Part shown: piece by piece, positions 11,875 through 23,068 of the stretch
How positions within the stretch are numbered: position 1 is the first letter of the stretch
Layout of the letters: each line of letters starts with the position of its first letter
Assembly (NCBI GenBank): GCA_001600055.1
Contig: BCIV01000002.1
Coordinates: 872,287-936,286, forward strand
Length of the DNA stretch: 64,000 bases
Source: Filobasidium wieringae
Taxonomy: Eukaryota > Basidiomycota > Tremellomycetes > Filobasidiales > Filobasidiaceae
Direction: 5' to 3'
Notes under the pieces: model-generated
The model's input: only the letters and a program-made list of their open reading frames with translations
Told to the model about the DNA's origin: nothing
Database searches by the model: none
Made by a program: the position numbers and the translations under genes

Positions 11875-13588
11875 ATGTTCAAACGATTGGCCTCCTCATT
11901 CTCCACTCCCATTCCTACACCTCCCGAATCGCCCTCGCTGCCCGATCCCACCCCGGTCTCGACAGGCAACACCGACTCCCACTCCGCCCGCGCATCAGTA
12001 GAACGTGATCTAGCCCAAGCTCTGGCTGCTCACGGGATTCCTACCAGCGCCGAAGATTGCTCAGGATGCGCCCAAGATTGTGACGATGATGAAGAACATA
12101 CCGTTCACGGACCCGAGTACGAATCCTACCCAAGAGGATTCGAGGTCGATTGGGAGAGTGATCTTTTAGGTAGCGCAAATCCTGCTCCTCGGAATGTTCG
12201 TCTTCTTGTCCTCGATCCTTCGCCTCTATCAACAATAAAGTACTGAGTACCAAGATTGAATCCTACAGATCGTCATATCCACCGCAAGATCCGATTGGGC
12301 TCACGATCACACGACCGACACGACCACCTTGTCTTATCACCTCCAAACGATCCTCAACGCTCAGAAAGGTTTCCCTCCCCCCGGAACTCCTCTACCTGCT
12401 CCTCCTGCTGGCGGTGGGGCCAAAGACGGAAAGGGGGATAAGAAGAAAGATTTCCCTAAACCCGTCGAATCAGAGGATAAAAGACCGGGACAGATCGAAT
12501 TGAAGATCAACGAGAAAGGTTTACCCCAAGGGATAAGCAGTACTCCTCTATCCTCCCTCTTCCCGAACACCATCACCAGCACCGATTCCTCTTTCTCAGA
12601 AACCTCCACTATCCCGGCTCAGCCTCCGACCTCGTTATTCTCCTCCTCCCTTGTCTCCCAATCCGCAAGCGGGGAGAACGAATCCGCCCTGATCTTCCCC
12701 GAATGGACCATCTACCCTGAGGTTCCTAATTCCCTCACAGGGGCTGGAGAGTTGTTCAGCACAGCCAGTGGATCCGCCGGCATACCTTCGCCGGGAGATG
12801 GGAAACGCGAGTTGGAGGCCTGGACGATCCCTTATCGTGCCGTCGTCCTGCTTTGTAGTCACAAGAAGAGGGATAAAAGGTGTCACATCGCAGCTCCCTT
12901 GTTGGAAAAGGTAAGTCTCTACCCCTTTTTTCCCTTTTTTCCCTTTTTTTCAGCCTCGGTAGTCCAGCCTTTCTGATCCCTTGAAACGACCTTTGTGGCG
13001 GGGAACAGGCATTAATCCAAGAACTGGAATCGTTCCACGTCCATACGGATCTGAAAGGAGATTCCCTCAATCCGCACCATCTGTCCGATGCTCACCCCTC
13101 GCTATCGAACATCGCCGATCCCCTAGAGAGGGAGGAAGAGAGGGAGAAACGTGTCCGTGCGATCGAAGGGTTGGAAGACGAATCGGGGAACGGAGAGGTA
13201 GGGATCTTTAGGATAAGTCATCTAGGTGGACATCGGTATGCCGGTGTGATGATCGTGAGTCTGAGCGCAAGACGAATGAGATGGAGGGAGGGCGGGGACT
13301 GATCCTTCGGATGTGTCGTTTTACCTTTATCCCCTCCCCCCCTCTTTTTGATGCCAACTCGGACAGATCCTCTTCCCTTCTGGCGCAACGCTTTATTACG
13401 GTCGAGTTTCGCCAAAAGACATCCCACAGGTCGTCAAGGAGACCATACTGAAGGGAAAAATCATGGCAGGTTTGATGAGGGGTGGAAACAACGTCGTACG
13501 GGACGACATCAAGGGAGATTCTGACCGACTTGACCCGGAAGGGAAAAAGGGGTGCGGGAAGAGGGGGAAGAGCTTGTTGAATTGGTAA
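11875..13588 (+). CDS. APD1: Apd1-like sucrase/ferredoxin-family protein (thioredoxin-fold [2Fe-2S])
   Basis: Four exons (11875-12195, 12269-12910, 13009-13254, 13367-13588) give 476 residues. The family binds a [2Fe-2S] cluster in a thioredoxin-like ferredoxin fold; yeast Apd1 is linked to actin patches and redox or metal tolerance. Visible hallmarks are an N-terminal CSGCAQDC, VISTARSDWAHD, the cysteine-bearing core LLCSHKKRDKRCHIAAPLLE, and the C-terminal ISHLGGHRYAG, whose HxxxH pair is the cluster-ligand motif of the family. These are followed by ILFPSGATLYYGRV. An insert of about 140 residues (S/T/P-rich, around 12370-12770) separates the first two blocks. The core and ligands are intact. 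The physiological role in this organism is not shown by the sequence. Confidence 0.88.
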
Positions 13589-13671
13589 AGACTTGAATGT
13601 AGACAAGAATGGGATACATTGTTGGGTAGAGATTTCACGGCTCTCGCTATTACACAGATTCTAGCCTTTTT

Positions 13672-13674
<3 letters not shown>

Positions 13675-13704
<30 letters not shown>
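13675..13704. repeat. (TC)15 microsatellite
   Basis: An uninterrupted 30-nt TC tract lies in the 136 nt between the convergent stops of the Apd1-like gene (13588) and the lactate dehydrogenase (13725). It therefore probably sits in overlapping 3' UTRs. Confidence 0.98.
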
Positions 13705-13706
<2 letters not shown>

Positions 13707-13724
13707 TGAGTTGCGAATTCACAC

Positions 13725-16094
13725 CTACAAATTGGCACGAAGCGTCGCACCGCTTAATCTTTCGTCTACATTCCCGATCCCGATCGTTCGTAAGCTTCCA
13801 ATCATTATCAAGCTTGGCCGACTCACAGTTCCGCATATAAGAAGACTCTCCAGGCATCGTGACATGCAATCCGACACTCTTGGCATCGACCATTTCAGGA
13901 CCGATATCAGTCAACTTGGGAGCTCCGATCAAACGAAGGTTCATCTCGAATTCGTCCTGCGAGCATACTTTATTGAGCAGGTTCAGACGCAAGACGCTGC
14001 ACAGACTCACCTTGAGGATTTGCAAGCATCTCTCAACACCCTCTTGGCCATAAGTCGACATCGAGTACAAAAAGGGTCTATCACTCGGGATCAACTTGCC
14101 AGACTTGTAACGGCGGCAGCGATTGGTAACTCACCTTCCGATACCAACGGCAGTGGCACCGAGCGCTACCGCTTTCAAGACATCGGAGGCTCTTCTCACT
14201 CCACCATCAACCATGATCTCGAAGTTGGGCACGGGCCACATCTTCCTCTTTTTCAACTCGGAGACGACTTCGACCAGGACTTCAATTCCTGACCTCGCGA
14301 ATTCCTGTTACGGCGGGAAAAAACGTTGACTTTCATCTCGTTGCGTATATTCACGTATTTGGCCTCACCAACTGGCGTCCACCGTGGTTGCTTTTGAAAC
14401 GCTCATATGTCAGCGAATGTTAACCTAGTAAGGCTTCGGCCGGCAGCTAAGCTCACCTTAGGACAACACCCTGCATACCTGCCTCAATAGCAAGCAAGAC
14501 GTCCTAAACGGACGGTCATCACACATCAGCAGACGCGCCGGAGCTCAGGCTTGATAGACGGCTACTGACTTCGTAGCATTGTACACCCTTTAACAAGATC
14601 GGCAACTTTGTGACCTCCTTGAACCACTTCAGATCTTCCCAACACAAGCTAGAATCGATAAAGCTCGAGATCGCTCTCGCAGCCCCTTCTCCACGTTCAA
14701 CAACATCGGTCTCTTGAACCTTGCTACCAGGGTCGTCGAATTTCATCCTCATGTCCTTTTCCCTTCTGCCCAGCTGCGGTGCATCCACAGTGATGAATAG
14801 AGCTTTGACGCCGCGAGATTCGGCTTTCTGGATGATCTTCTTCGTTAGGGCACGGTTTGCATTAACATAGAGCTGTAGCCATTGGGTTTGATCGGGAGTG
14901 GCTGCGTCAAGCATCTCGTCCAAGGAACATGATGCTAACGTTGGGATCTAACACAGGAGAAGCAGAGTCATTCGGTAGTCGTTGTCGATCTATACGCAGA
15001 CGTCCCATACCATCTGGATGACGTCGTGTTTGCCAGCAGCCCTGGTCAAGAGGACCTCACCTTCCTTGTGGCCCAACTTGCCGAGGGCTGTTGCCGTCTA
15101 TCGAAAGCCAGAGCAAGCCTCAGTCCAGCTTCTAAAACCGCACTATGATGAAAACCACTCTACTAACGATGTATATCGGCATACTTGTCTTCCTGCCCAA
15201 GACCGTTGTACTGTAATCCACATGTTTGACGTTCCTTAGGATCCTTGGCCTGAACCAGACCCGCTGGTAAGCTAGCGTGTTTTCTCTCATCGTAATCTCA
15301 TCGTCTGCTCCCGATGAGTAGTAAGCCCAGCCTTTTCGAGACATCATCTGATTGGCAAGATGCTCGAAATCGTGAAGAGAAAGGATGGAGGAAATGTGTG
15401 GCAGAAGCGACTTGTCTCCAGCCTGAGTGACTGTTGGCTTAGCGAGCAGTGCTTTCTGCTCGTTGGGTTGAGCCTTTGAGGATGAGTTGACATCTAGATC
15501 CGGCTTCTGAGATGAAACCATCTCGCCTCCAGCCTGCTCCTTTTCAGCGTGAATGTGAACAACTTCCTTCATACTTTTGGGATCAAGGGGCCCGATGTAC
15601 TTTTCTTCAGGGAGATTGTCCTCGATAACTCCAGGAGGATGAATGGGCTCAAATTCCTCTGTGGCGTCTTTACCTGCATACTTCCTGACGGTTTTCGAGT
15701 AAACGTAAGCTAGGTGATTGACCACCATTATATATTGAAGCTTCGGTACCACCTACAGGATAATTTTGCTACCACCTAACAATATGATTCCTCAGCGATA
15801 ATTCTATACCTATGTCTCACTATAACGGCTTCTCTTACCTGGATGCTCCTGTTCCAAAACAGGACCAATGAGATTGGTCGTATAAGCAGAACTCTCATTG
15901 GGTTTTCAGCGTGTACGTACGTCGAGCCATTCTGTTACATCGTAAACCTTGCCTGTTTCGAAATTTGCAGTTGAACAACAGTGTATTCATTGACCACAAC
16001 AAAGGGACTGACCGTGTACGATGACCCAGACGCCTGTCTCCCTGGTGGTATGCTTGGCCACTTCTTCACCTGATACTAAAGCTTTGTGCGACAT
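13725..16094 (-). CDS. CYB2: Flavocytochrome b2, L-lactate dehydrogenase (cytochrome)
   Basis: FMN-dependent oxidation of L-lactate to pyruvate, passing electrons to an N-terminal cytochrome b5 domain. The b5 part reads GVWVIVHGKVYDVTEWLD, then EHPGGSKIILKYAGKDAT with the heme-ligand HPGG; the His lies in a 10-nt microexon (15848-15839). The flavin part contains RKGWAYYSSGADDEIT, WLQLYVNANR, FITVDAP, LLKGVQ, SNHGGRQLD (catalytic His and Arg), FEIMVDGGVRRASDVLKA and VGIGRPF. A final intron (T/GTGAGT to GGAATGTAG) gives the C-terminus MRNYERLSGATLRANL, stop at 13725. The start is ATG 16094 (MSHKALVSG). No mitochondrial presequence is evident, unlike yeast Cyb2, so location is uncertain. About ten exons. 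Confidence 0.93.
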
Positions 16095-16375
16095 GAGTCT
16101 GAGGTATTTGAGCGATTGGAACTCAAGTGCAGCAGCTATTCAAATGGAAAGAATCTAAGCTTGAAAATTAAAACCGAGTTGCAACGCTGCAAGTTGTCCT
16201 TTCCGGCTTGACGAGATCGAGCGCTCCCTCGTACAACGTATAAAGCGAGGCGGGATCGAAACTACCGGTAAATCCGGCTAAGCCCGGCAACAATCGTATC
16301 TCATCGTTCTCGCTGAGGTATCGTGAATCACACATCGTAACTATCGTAAGTCGTACAATATCCGAACTAGCTGAT

Positions 16376-18176
16376 CTAGGCCTTGTGCACCTGAGACTGG
16401 GATGGCCAAAAAGTCAACGCTTGAACTTGCCTATCGCATGTCAAACTGAAAACTCACCAGGCGAGAAAGCGCTTTTGCCGGAGCACGGTACTTTTGCTCA
16501 CTGAGCAGAGTCGATGGGATGGCAGTGATCTCAGCATGATCAGCCTGTTTGGTCGGGTCATCGATCGCCGTAGCTCTGAGACGCAACATTGCGTCTTGCA
16601 TCTCACCAGCCATGGATTCCATGCTGATTTGATGAACGATTTGGATCGCAGCCACAAACTTTTTAGGGTCGATCGCCCAATCTCCTTTAGCCAACTCGAC
16701 GTGTTTCATCAAGTCTTTCCTGAAGATGTCAGGATCATACCAAACAGAATCAATGTACCATATCTCTCCGCAGATCCTAAAGCTGATAAAGTACGGTTTC
16801 GATACCGCTTGAGCACCGCACTGGGATCCAATCCCGAACTTCCGCAGGAACTGAAGTCTTTGTCCAACTTTATAGACACCTGTTATGTTACGGGTAATTC
16901 AGCGGTGACTCGGAAAATGGGACGATGCGAGCGAACGAACCCATGTTCGCGTTCTGATTCAACGCGACCTCGAGCATTTGACGGGTATGCTCTCGCTTGA
17001 TTTCAGCACTCCAGAGAGTCAGACACCCGTAAAGCGATCCGGTTGTCCGATCGAAGGGAGCGGAATCTCGAGCAATTGGGGAGCATAAGATATCCTGCAA
17101 CGCCTTGATCGAGAAGCCATCCGCCAAGTTTCCATTCTCAAGTACAGGAATGCCGACCGAGAGATCCGGTTTGGGAGCTGACAGAGCGATGTGTTTCAAG
17201 GCATCAGGAGCGATGTTATAGTCGCCGGGTTCTGTAGTGACGAAGGACTGGACTGCGAGATCACACCCCCATAGTTGAGCAGCTGAGTAGCCATCGATGG
17301 CCGCCTGATGCAGGAGCGAATTCTGAGAAAGGCTCATAGCCCATGGTTGCAACGAACATACCGTAATCATCCACCTTATAGCGTCCCTAAGCTGCGCCTC
17401 ATTCCATGTCAACGTCACCCGTGCCTGTGCGAACACGGTAATCCTCTCCAAAACACCTGGATCGATCGGGTTGCTCTCGATATGGCTGGTCAAGCTCTGT
17501 TAGCGAGCATGGAACTCCGGTCAGCTCTTAAGCATCATACATGGAATTATGCTGTACGACAACATACAGGTTCCAGTAGCCGATCAACGACACTCATGTG
17601 CTCCTGAGACGGTGCACCGCTTCTGATTACAAGAGGCACTTGATCGAAGAATTGCCTAAATGTTCCCCATTGCTTTCCCCCGGCGGACACATTACTCTTG
17701 GCGGAGAAGGCAGACATGACTTCTCGTGTATAACTGCCTATACTCCCGTCGTCGCTATCAGTATATTCGTCGGCGCTATCGTTCGAGTCCTCGTCGCAAA
17801 GTTCATTCGGATCGACTTCGGAGATCGAATCCAAGGGATCAATTCCGTCGTTATGGACCTCACCGCGGAGGTCTTGTCGGTTCGATCTGCAATTTGATTC
17901 AAAGGAGGAAACTTGTGGATTGGGATCTATGGAATTTATTCGTAGACCAGGAGAGTAGTGGATCGATTTGAAGGATTCGCGGTCCGTAGATTCGGTAACG
18001 GAGGTCTGTTGATTAAGCTGCTTTTCTGCCGAGTTGGACGGAGTTAAGAGAGGGGTGGGACCTTCGAGCGATCGAAAGTGATGGGGACTAGATTGAGGGA
18101 AGTGGCCGTTCGTGCAGTAGGAAGGTGAAAACGATGTCCCCGTAAGCGGGTTGATTACAGCAGAGTTTCGCTCCAT
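16376..18176 (-). CDS. Orphan protein with possible PD-(D/E)XK nuclease-like core
   Basis: Four exons (18176-17569 region, 17496-16941, 16879-16458, 16390-16376) join in frame to 533 residues. I do not recognise a named family. The first 200 residues are S/T/D-rich and look disordered. The C-terminal 330 are folded-looking: APKPDLSVGI, then about 50 residues later LTLWSAEIKRE, then IWYIDSVWYDPD. The P-D ... E-x-K spacing resembles fungal PD-(D/E)XK nuclease-like domains, but this is inference. If the last intron is not spliced the protein ends at 16431 instead, eight residues after LSRL. The start is a clean ATG at 18176. The FunK1 kinase is the next gene upstream on the same strand. Confidence 0.6.
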
Positions 18177-19207
18177 CTTGTTGGAGTTTGGTAAGTATAA
18201 GAGTATCCTTTATCTTCTTTGATGCGACGAGTTGTTGTGTGCGGAACTAAATGTACGAATTGGTGGTCTTGAAGCTTGATGGGGCGATCTTGACAACGAA
18301 TTCGACAAACCGCCCGAGCTCGACTCTGATGAGCGAACGACCGAGCGTCGTGAGCGAGTAATAGTGTCAGTGCGGAGGCTTTCGAAGCAGCATAGCTATG
18401 CTGAAGGAGGGTCCCTCGGTATAGCAGATCTGTACCAAAGGAGGGTTCCGATGCCAATTCTCACAATGGAAGCCTTTGATGTTTCAGGGCTAAGCGATCA
18501 AATCGATGGGATCCTTCGCACCGAGATCGATAAGATCTGGGGGAATACGAGGCTTGGTTTGGCCTCGATTGACCATATATATAGCTAGTAGCTAGGCTAA
18601 TCGAGGCTGAACACCTCAGGAAAACCTGGGAAGCTTGCGTATTGCGTACTTGATAGGTTATTTGGGTTATTTGTCGCGTTTATCGCACATGTCGAATACA
18701 GGTGGGTGGTCATGGGTGAATATGCAAAGATCGCGCTAATGCCCGCAAGTGAACTCATTCGATGAGTCATCAAAACGTGCTCACGGACAAGATTTAGGCC
18801 GGCAGCATGAAAGCGACGCGCTCGTGATTTTTGCTTCCTGAATCTCGACTGCTGCCACATCCCTTCGCCTGGCCTCGAAGCCAGAAGCCAAGGCTGTTAG
18901 CCTTTTTTTTGTTTGGCGACAAGACGTACTTGCACAGATCTCTAGCTCTGAAGACTCATTACTGTGGTATTGCGAGTCGCTTCATGCGTCTTTCATGCGA
19001 CACCTTCTCTGGCGCTCGGGAAACTGAAATCGTGTATATCATGTCTCTGAGATCTCTGATACATTTAAAATTGTATACATAACGGGCAATGTTACATGAC
19101 ATGGACATGATCATACGCTCGACGAGAATAGCTAGCTAGTTCGCAAGCCTTTGCAGGCGTAGGACGCAGAACCGTTTGGAGGCCGTTCAGGAGCACGAGC
19201 ACGTTGT
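18177..19207. other. Intergenic region, no gene seen
   Basis: About 1 kb between two minus-strand genes. Frames are short, lack ATG starts plus splice pairs, and show no domain. It presumably holds the orphan gene's promoter and the 3' UTR of the FunK1 gene. A TATA-like run (CCATATATATAGC) lies at about 18573-18588. Confidence 0.4.
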
Positions 19208-21961
19208 TCAAGCGCTTCTCTTGACCGGCTTTGCATCCTCTTGTAGTTTATCTTTGGCATGAGTAGCAACTTCAACGCATTTCCGGAAGCAGTCGTTCTC
19301 GATCGCAGTCATACGTAGGGTCAAATCGTTCGCATCCATCTTCGTCAGATCGGTACGAGTCTGCTTGACCAATCGGGCGAGGCTTGTTACCATCTCCGAG
19401 ATCAATTGGAACTCAACGATGACTGTGCGCGCTGGCTGGATCTTATTCATCAGCTGTTCAGATTTTGCGCACTACAATTAGCGATGACCGCGATTTCGCC
19501 AGATTAATGTATATGGACTAACTGCCTCGAGGTTCCCGTTCCAGACGTCCGTCTTGTATAATTTCTCTTGAAGCTGGAGGGCAGGATTATTGTATTTCGC
19601 TCTGCGACCGAACTGCGGATACCATTGGTCGTTAGCCCAAGCGAGAGTTAGATCTGCACTAGAATTCTCACCTCATAGCAAAACCAGTACAGGAGCGATT
19701 CCAAATCACTGGTATACCGGTGCAAATGATGTGCGTTCAGTTTACGTTCGGCAATCTCCAAATTCGCTTTCGCTGTCTCTTTTCCGGAAAGAGTCTTCGC
19801 TTCTTCCAGGTACTTGCTGCACCGATCTACTGCTTCTGCCAACTCCTGGGCTGTCAACGAGTCAAGGCAGATGAACAAATTGTTGGCAGACCGGCCATCC
19901 TCCTCACAAGCCTTCTTGTGCGTAAGCGGATGTCCCCCAATCCGACGGCGTTCACCTGCATAGACAGCATTACCGTAGTCTATAAAACAACCGGCTTGAC
20001 CTTCCGCAGTTTTTCGGAGGACAATATTCCCGGTATTTAAATCCCGGTAATGCACGCCGTGACAAGCGGCATAGTGTAGTTCGCAGATCAAATCAGTCAA
20101 GATACCGACCAATTGTCGCGGATTGAGATCTGGGACGTCTTTCACCAGAGAGTCTGGTACGCCGTGGGTATACAAGATCGACAAAACCTTTGGTCTCCTG
20201 CCACCGACCATATCCTCGTGCTGCAGGGGCATGTACAGCCAACGGTGAGAGCCAGAACTCTCGATGATTGAGTTGCCAAATGGTCTGGTCATCCGGTTCT
20301 TGACTTTGTCGAAATACGGAAGACGTTGTAGCACGTCCAAAGTTTGTGCCTCGAGGGGACCCTTCGCATCCGGGAAGACTGTCGACGCTTGATCGCCCTC
20401 CAGTATGCAAAGAATCTTGTATTCTTGTCCTGAGAGTTGTGGGTCGAGCCAAGCAGCCTTCCCGACAACAGGTAGCTTATCAGGCCCGATTTGACCAGCA
20501 TGAACATAGGTACGACTGCGAGTCAAATCATATCGGTTATGGACAAAATCATCAGGGTCCCTTCTCCATTCCAAATTCTGTGTCGGCTTGTTCCGACCAG
20601 GATACGAAATATTCACTGTAGGACCGGGTTGCCATTGCGGCAACGCTTGCTCCCGGCCTCCAAGGAATGCGATCATTCTCACGAAATCCATGTCGTTTAC
20701 AGTTCTAGAGAGATCCATCAGCTGAGAAGAGCTAAAACAGTCCGGCGTGGTGACCCAGTAACGTAAACGATAGCCGCACCAAGTGAAGGTCATGACTGGC
20801 CCCGATATCGGATGAGCTCGAACCAAACGAGACTGCGAATGACAAGTTTTGTCAGATCCATGATTGCTACAGCTGAGTAACTGATTTGCAACTAACAGTA
20901 TATTTCATCATCTGCAAGATCACTTCCTCTGTATTCATATCGGACGAAAGCTGTAGTTTGCCCTCGCCAGCGCTGACCAATTCTTCAAAATTGTACTCTG
21001 CCTGTTTTGTGTCGGAGTTGTAGATTGTAGCACGTCCCATCTTCAAGACGATGATATCCGGTTTGTCACCGTTATCCTCACCACGACTGTCATCATCATC
21101 CTCGCATGGTTGACTCTTGGACTTACCGACCCAGTGATATTGGTTCTTGTAGCTGTCACCAATCATAGCCCTTCTGATCCCATTCATCAGCATGCACAGG
21201 CGCACCGAGCCCGTATCTTCGTTCCCTCTACTGCCCTCCTGCAGATCAGCACTGTTGTATCGACGTAATTTCACAACCTCCACTCCAAAAACTTCCAACT
21301 GCTCTTGCAGTGTTAATACTTTACGCCTCAAGAAATCGGCAAGTTGCGTAGATCCGGTGGTACCGTGCAGATACTCAAGTCCTTTCTCGCACTGCCTGTC
21401 GAATTCCCTTGCTCCGGGACAATACTTCTGGACTTGTATCTCAACGAATCGACGCTCGAATTTGCCCTGGAGTTCAGAGCGGACAAACTGCCTCATGTTT
21501 CCGTCAGTGATGGGACCAGCTGATATTCGATCGTAAGACCCGGCCTCATCATGTATCCAGCCGATCCGCTTGGAAGAGCTTGCAGCGGATCCAGCCCCTG
21601 GCAGATGAGATGCGTTATCTGGTCTCACCGAGGAAATATGGTCGTCTTGAAGTGTCATACTCGCAGTGCCCTCTTCTATCGAGATCGGGCTGTCAAGCCC
21701 GATCGTAGACCAGGGGAAACGGAGTCCAAACAGCAGACGCTTAGACCGGGAAAAGTCTGCCTCGTCAAGTCTGGAACTCTCGCTTAGGACCCGGTCACGG
21801 CCATGACCCTTGTTCGTGTAACGTCTGATTATAGAGTCAAACTCGCAACCAACGTCGCAAAATCGAACTTGAGGATCGTTAAGTTCTGCCAGACTTCGGT
21901 AGTATAATGCATAGCCTGGTAACGCGTTCGAGGTTTTTTTGTGTTCGGCTCCGGTTAGCAT
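19208..21961 (-). CDS. Fungal-type protein kinase (FunK1 family)
   Basis: Four exons (21961-20897, 20832-19672, 19612-19523, 19471-19208) close to 859 residues. The catalytic loop is HGVHYRDLNTGNIVL (HRD written YRD, with the following Asn) and the DFG-equivalent is FIDYGNAV. The segment after it, SLTAQELAEAVDRCSKYLEEA, and LESLLYWFCYE follow the FunK1 plan, in which a long N-terminal half precedes a divergent kinase core. A poly-Asp/Glu loop (CEDDDDSRGED) sits before DIIVLKMG. FunK1 kinases are expanded in multicellular fungi and are thinly studied. No substrate can be inferred. It is divergent from IML1 across 1.1 kb. Confidence 0.85.
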
Positions 21962-22969
21962 TGTGTCTGTTTTCTTCGATACAGATGACCTATATCTTGA
22001 TTCTTTCGATTCGGTGTAAGAGGCAGATGGGTCGTCTGAGAAGGAAATGGAGGAATGCAGTTTGTGATAATGTCAATGGGTAGAGTCGCTGAGGGCTGAA
22101 ACGCTACAAGTTAGCCTTGCGGACATGACATAATGACGATCTCCTTGCTGAATTACGGACATGCCCATCATATATTATCTATCTGATCACCACTGCTTCT
22201 GATCCCACTGAACTGCTTGTGCCTAGTCACTACGAGCTAACACAAGTCTTTTATCAAGGGGGGCAGAGGAACATCTTTCTCAGCGGATCCTTATTACTTG
22301 AGTATTATGGTAGCCATCGACCGTCATACTCAGAATCGATGCTTGCCGTGTCACTCATCTCGCGATTGTATGTCGTAGTGGTAGATAAGAAGCTCGAACG
22401 AAGCCCGCTTTAAGTCTCATGGAGGGAGCACACAACAGCGACGTATGTCAAGCGCAACCATAAGCGGATCAAGGACTCGCTACATACACATTCGATAGAC
22501 AGCTCAAAGCATCCGCTTTGACGATCTCATCTGCATCATCCCTGACGAGACCACGGCCCGTACATGTATATGTGTTCATGCTATACATAGGTTCAGTACG
22601 TTAAATTACCTGGAATACTTAGAGTACTCCCACTACTAGAAGCTACTAGAGTGCCGAACAGAATGAACTTCAATATTCGGTACGACGCACAATCGGTAGA
22701 TATGACTTTGCCACTTGCGCTAGAGCCGGAAGCAATTTCATCGAAGATGAGTCAAGTGGACGGAGTCACGACATAGCGACATACTCAAGCAACCATCTCT
22801 CATCCGATAACACTTAAAGCAATAGTCAGACGCTACACATCAACTGACACAAGGCTAATCCTCCTCGTCAAGCTTGTCATGGCGTACCGCTTATCTCGGT
22901 GACCATGTAAGTGGTAGATCGAAGCACTGCGACGATCTCTCTCCTTACAGTACACCTGTCGTTTCCTCC
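21962..22969. promoter_or_regulatory. Bidirectional region between FunK1 kinase and IML1
   Basis: About 1 kb without a supportable gene. It holds the kinase promoter and the distal IML1 promoter. Several AT-rich stretches (for example CATATATTATCTATC at 22168-22182) are present but no defined site. Confidence 0.4.
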
Positions 22970-23050
22970 ATGCTGCCCTCCTCCTCCTCCTCCTCCTCCT
23001 CCTCCTCCTCCTCCTCCTGGGACAGGACTCGTAGACCAAGTCATACTTGA
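22970..23050 (+). CDS. Upstream ORF with a poly-serine run in the IML1 leader
   Basis: ATG at 22970 begins a 26-codon frame: Met-Leu-Pro, thirteen Ser codons (all TCC), then WDRTRRPSHT and TGA at 23048-23050. The stop is 18 nt before the IML1 ATG. I infer that it sits in the transcribed leader because it is so close. The Ser run is a trinucleotide microsatellite. Confidence 0.5.
   Translation: MLPSSSSSSSSSSSSSWDRTRRPSHT
22979..23017. repeat. (TCC)13 microsatellite
   Basis: Thirteen perfect TCC triplets, immediately upstream of IML1. Confidence 0.98.
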
Positions 23051-23068
23051 ATACCCTCAGGCGGACCG

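Noticed and set aside
13672..13724. A Glu-Arg repeat tail on the lactate dehydrogenase, read through the (TC)15 tract
   Set aside because: A better acceptor (GGAATGTAG) gives the family-like C-terminus YERLSGATLRANL with a stop at 13725, leaving the repeat in the 3' UTR.
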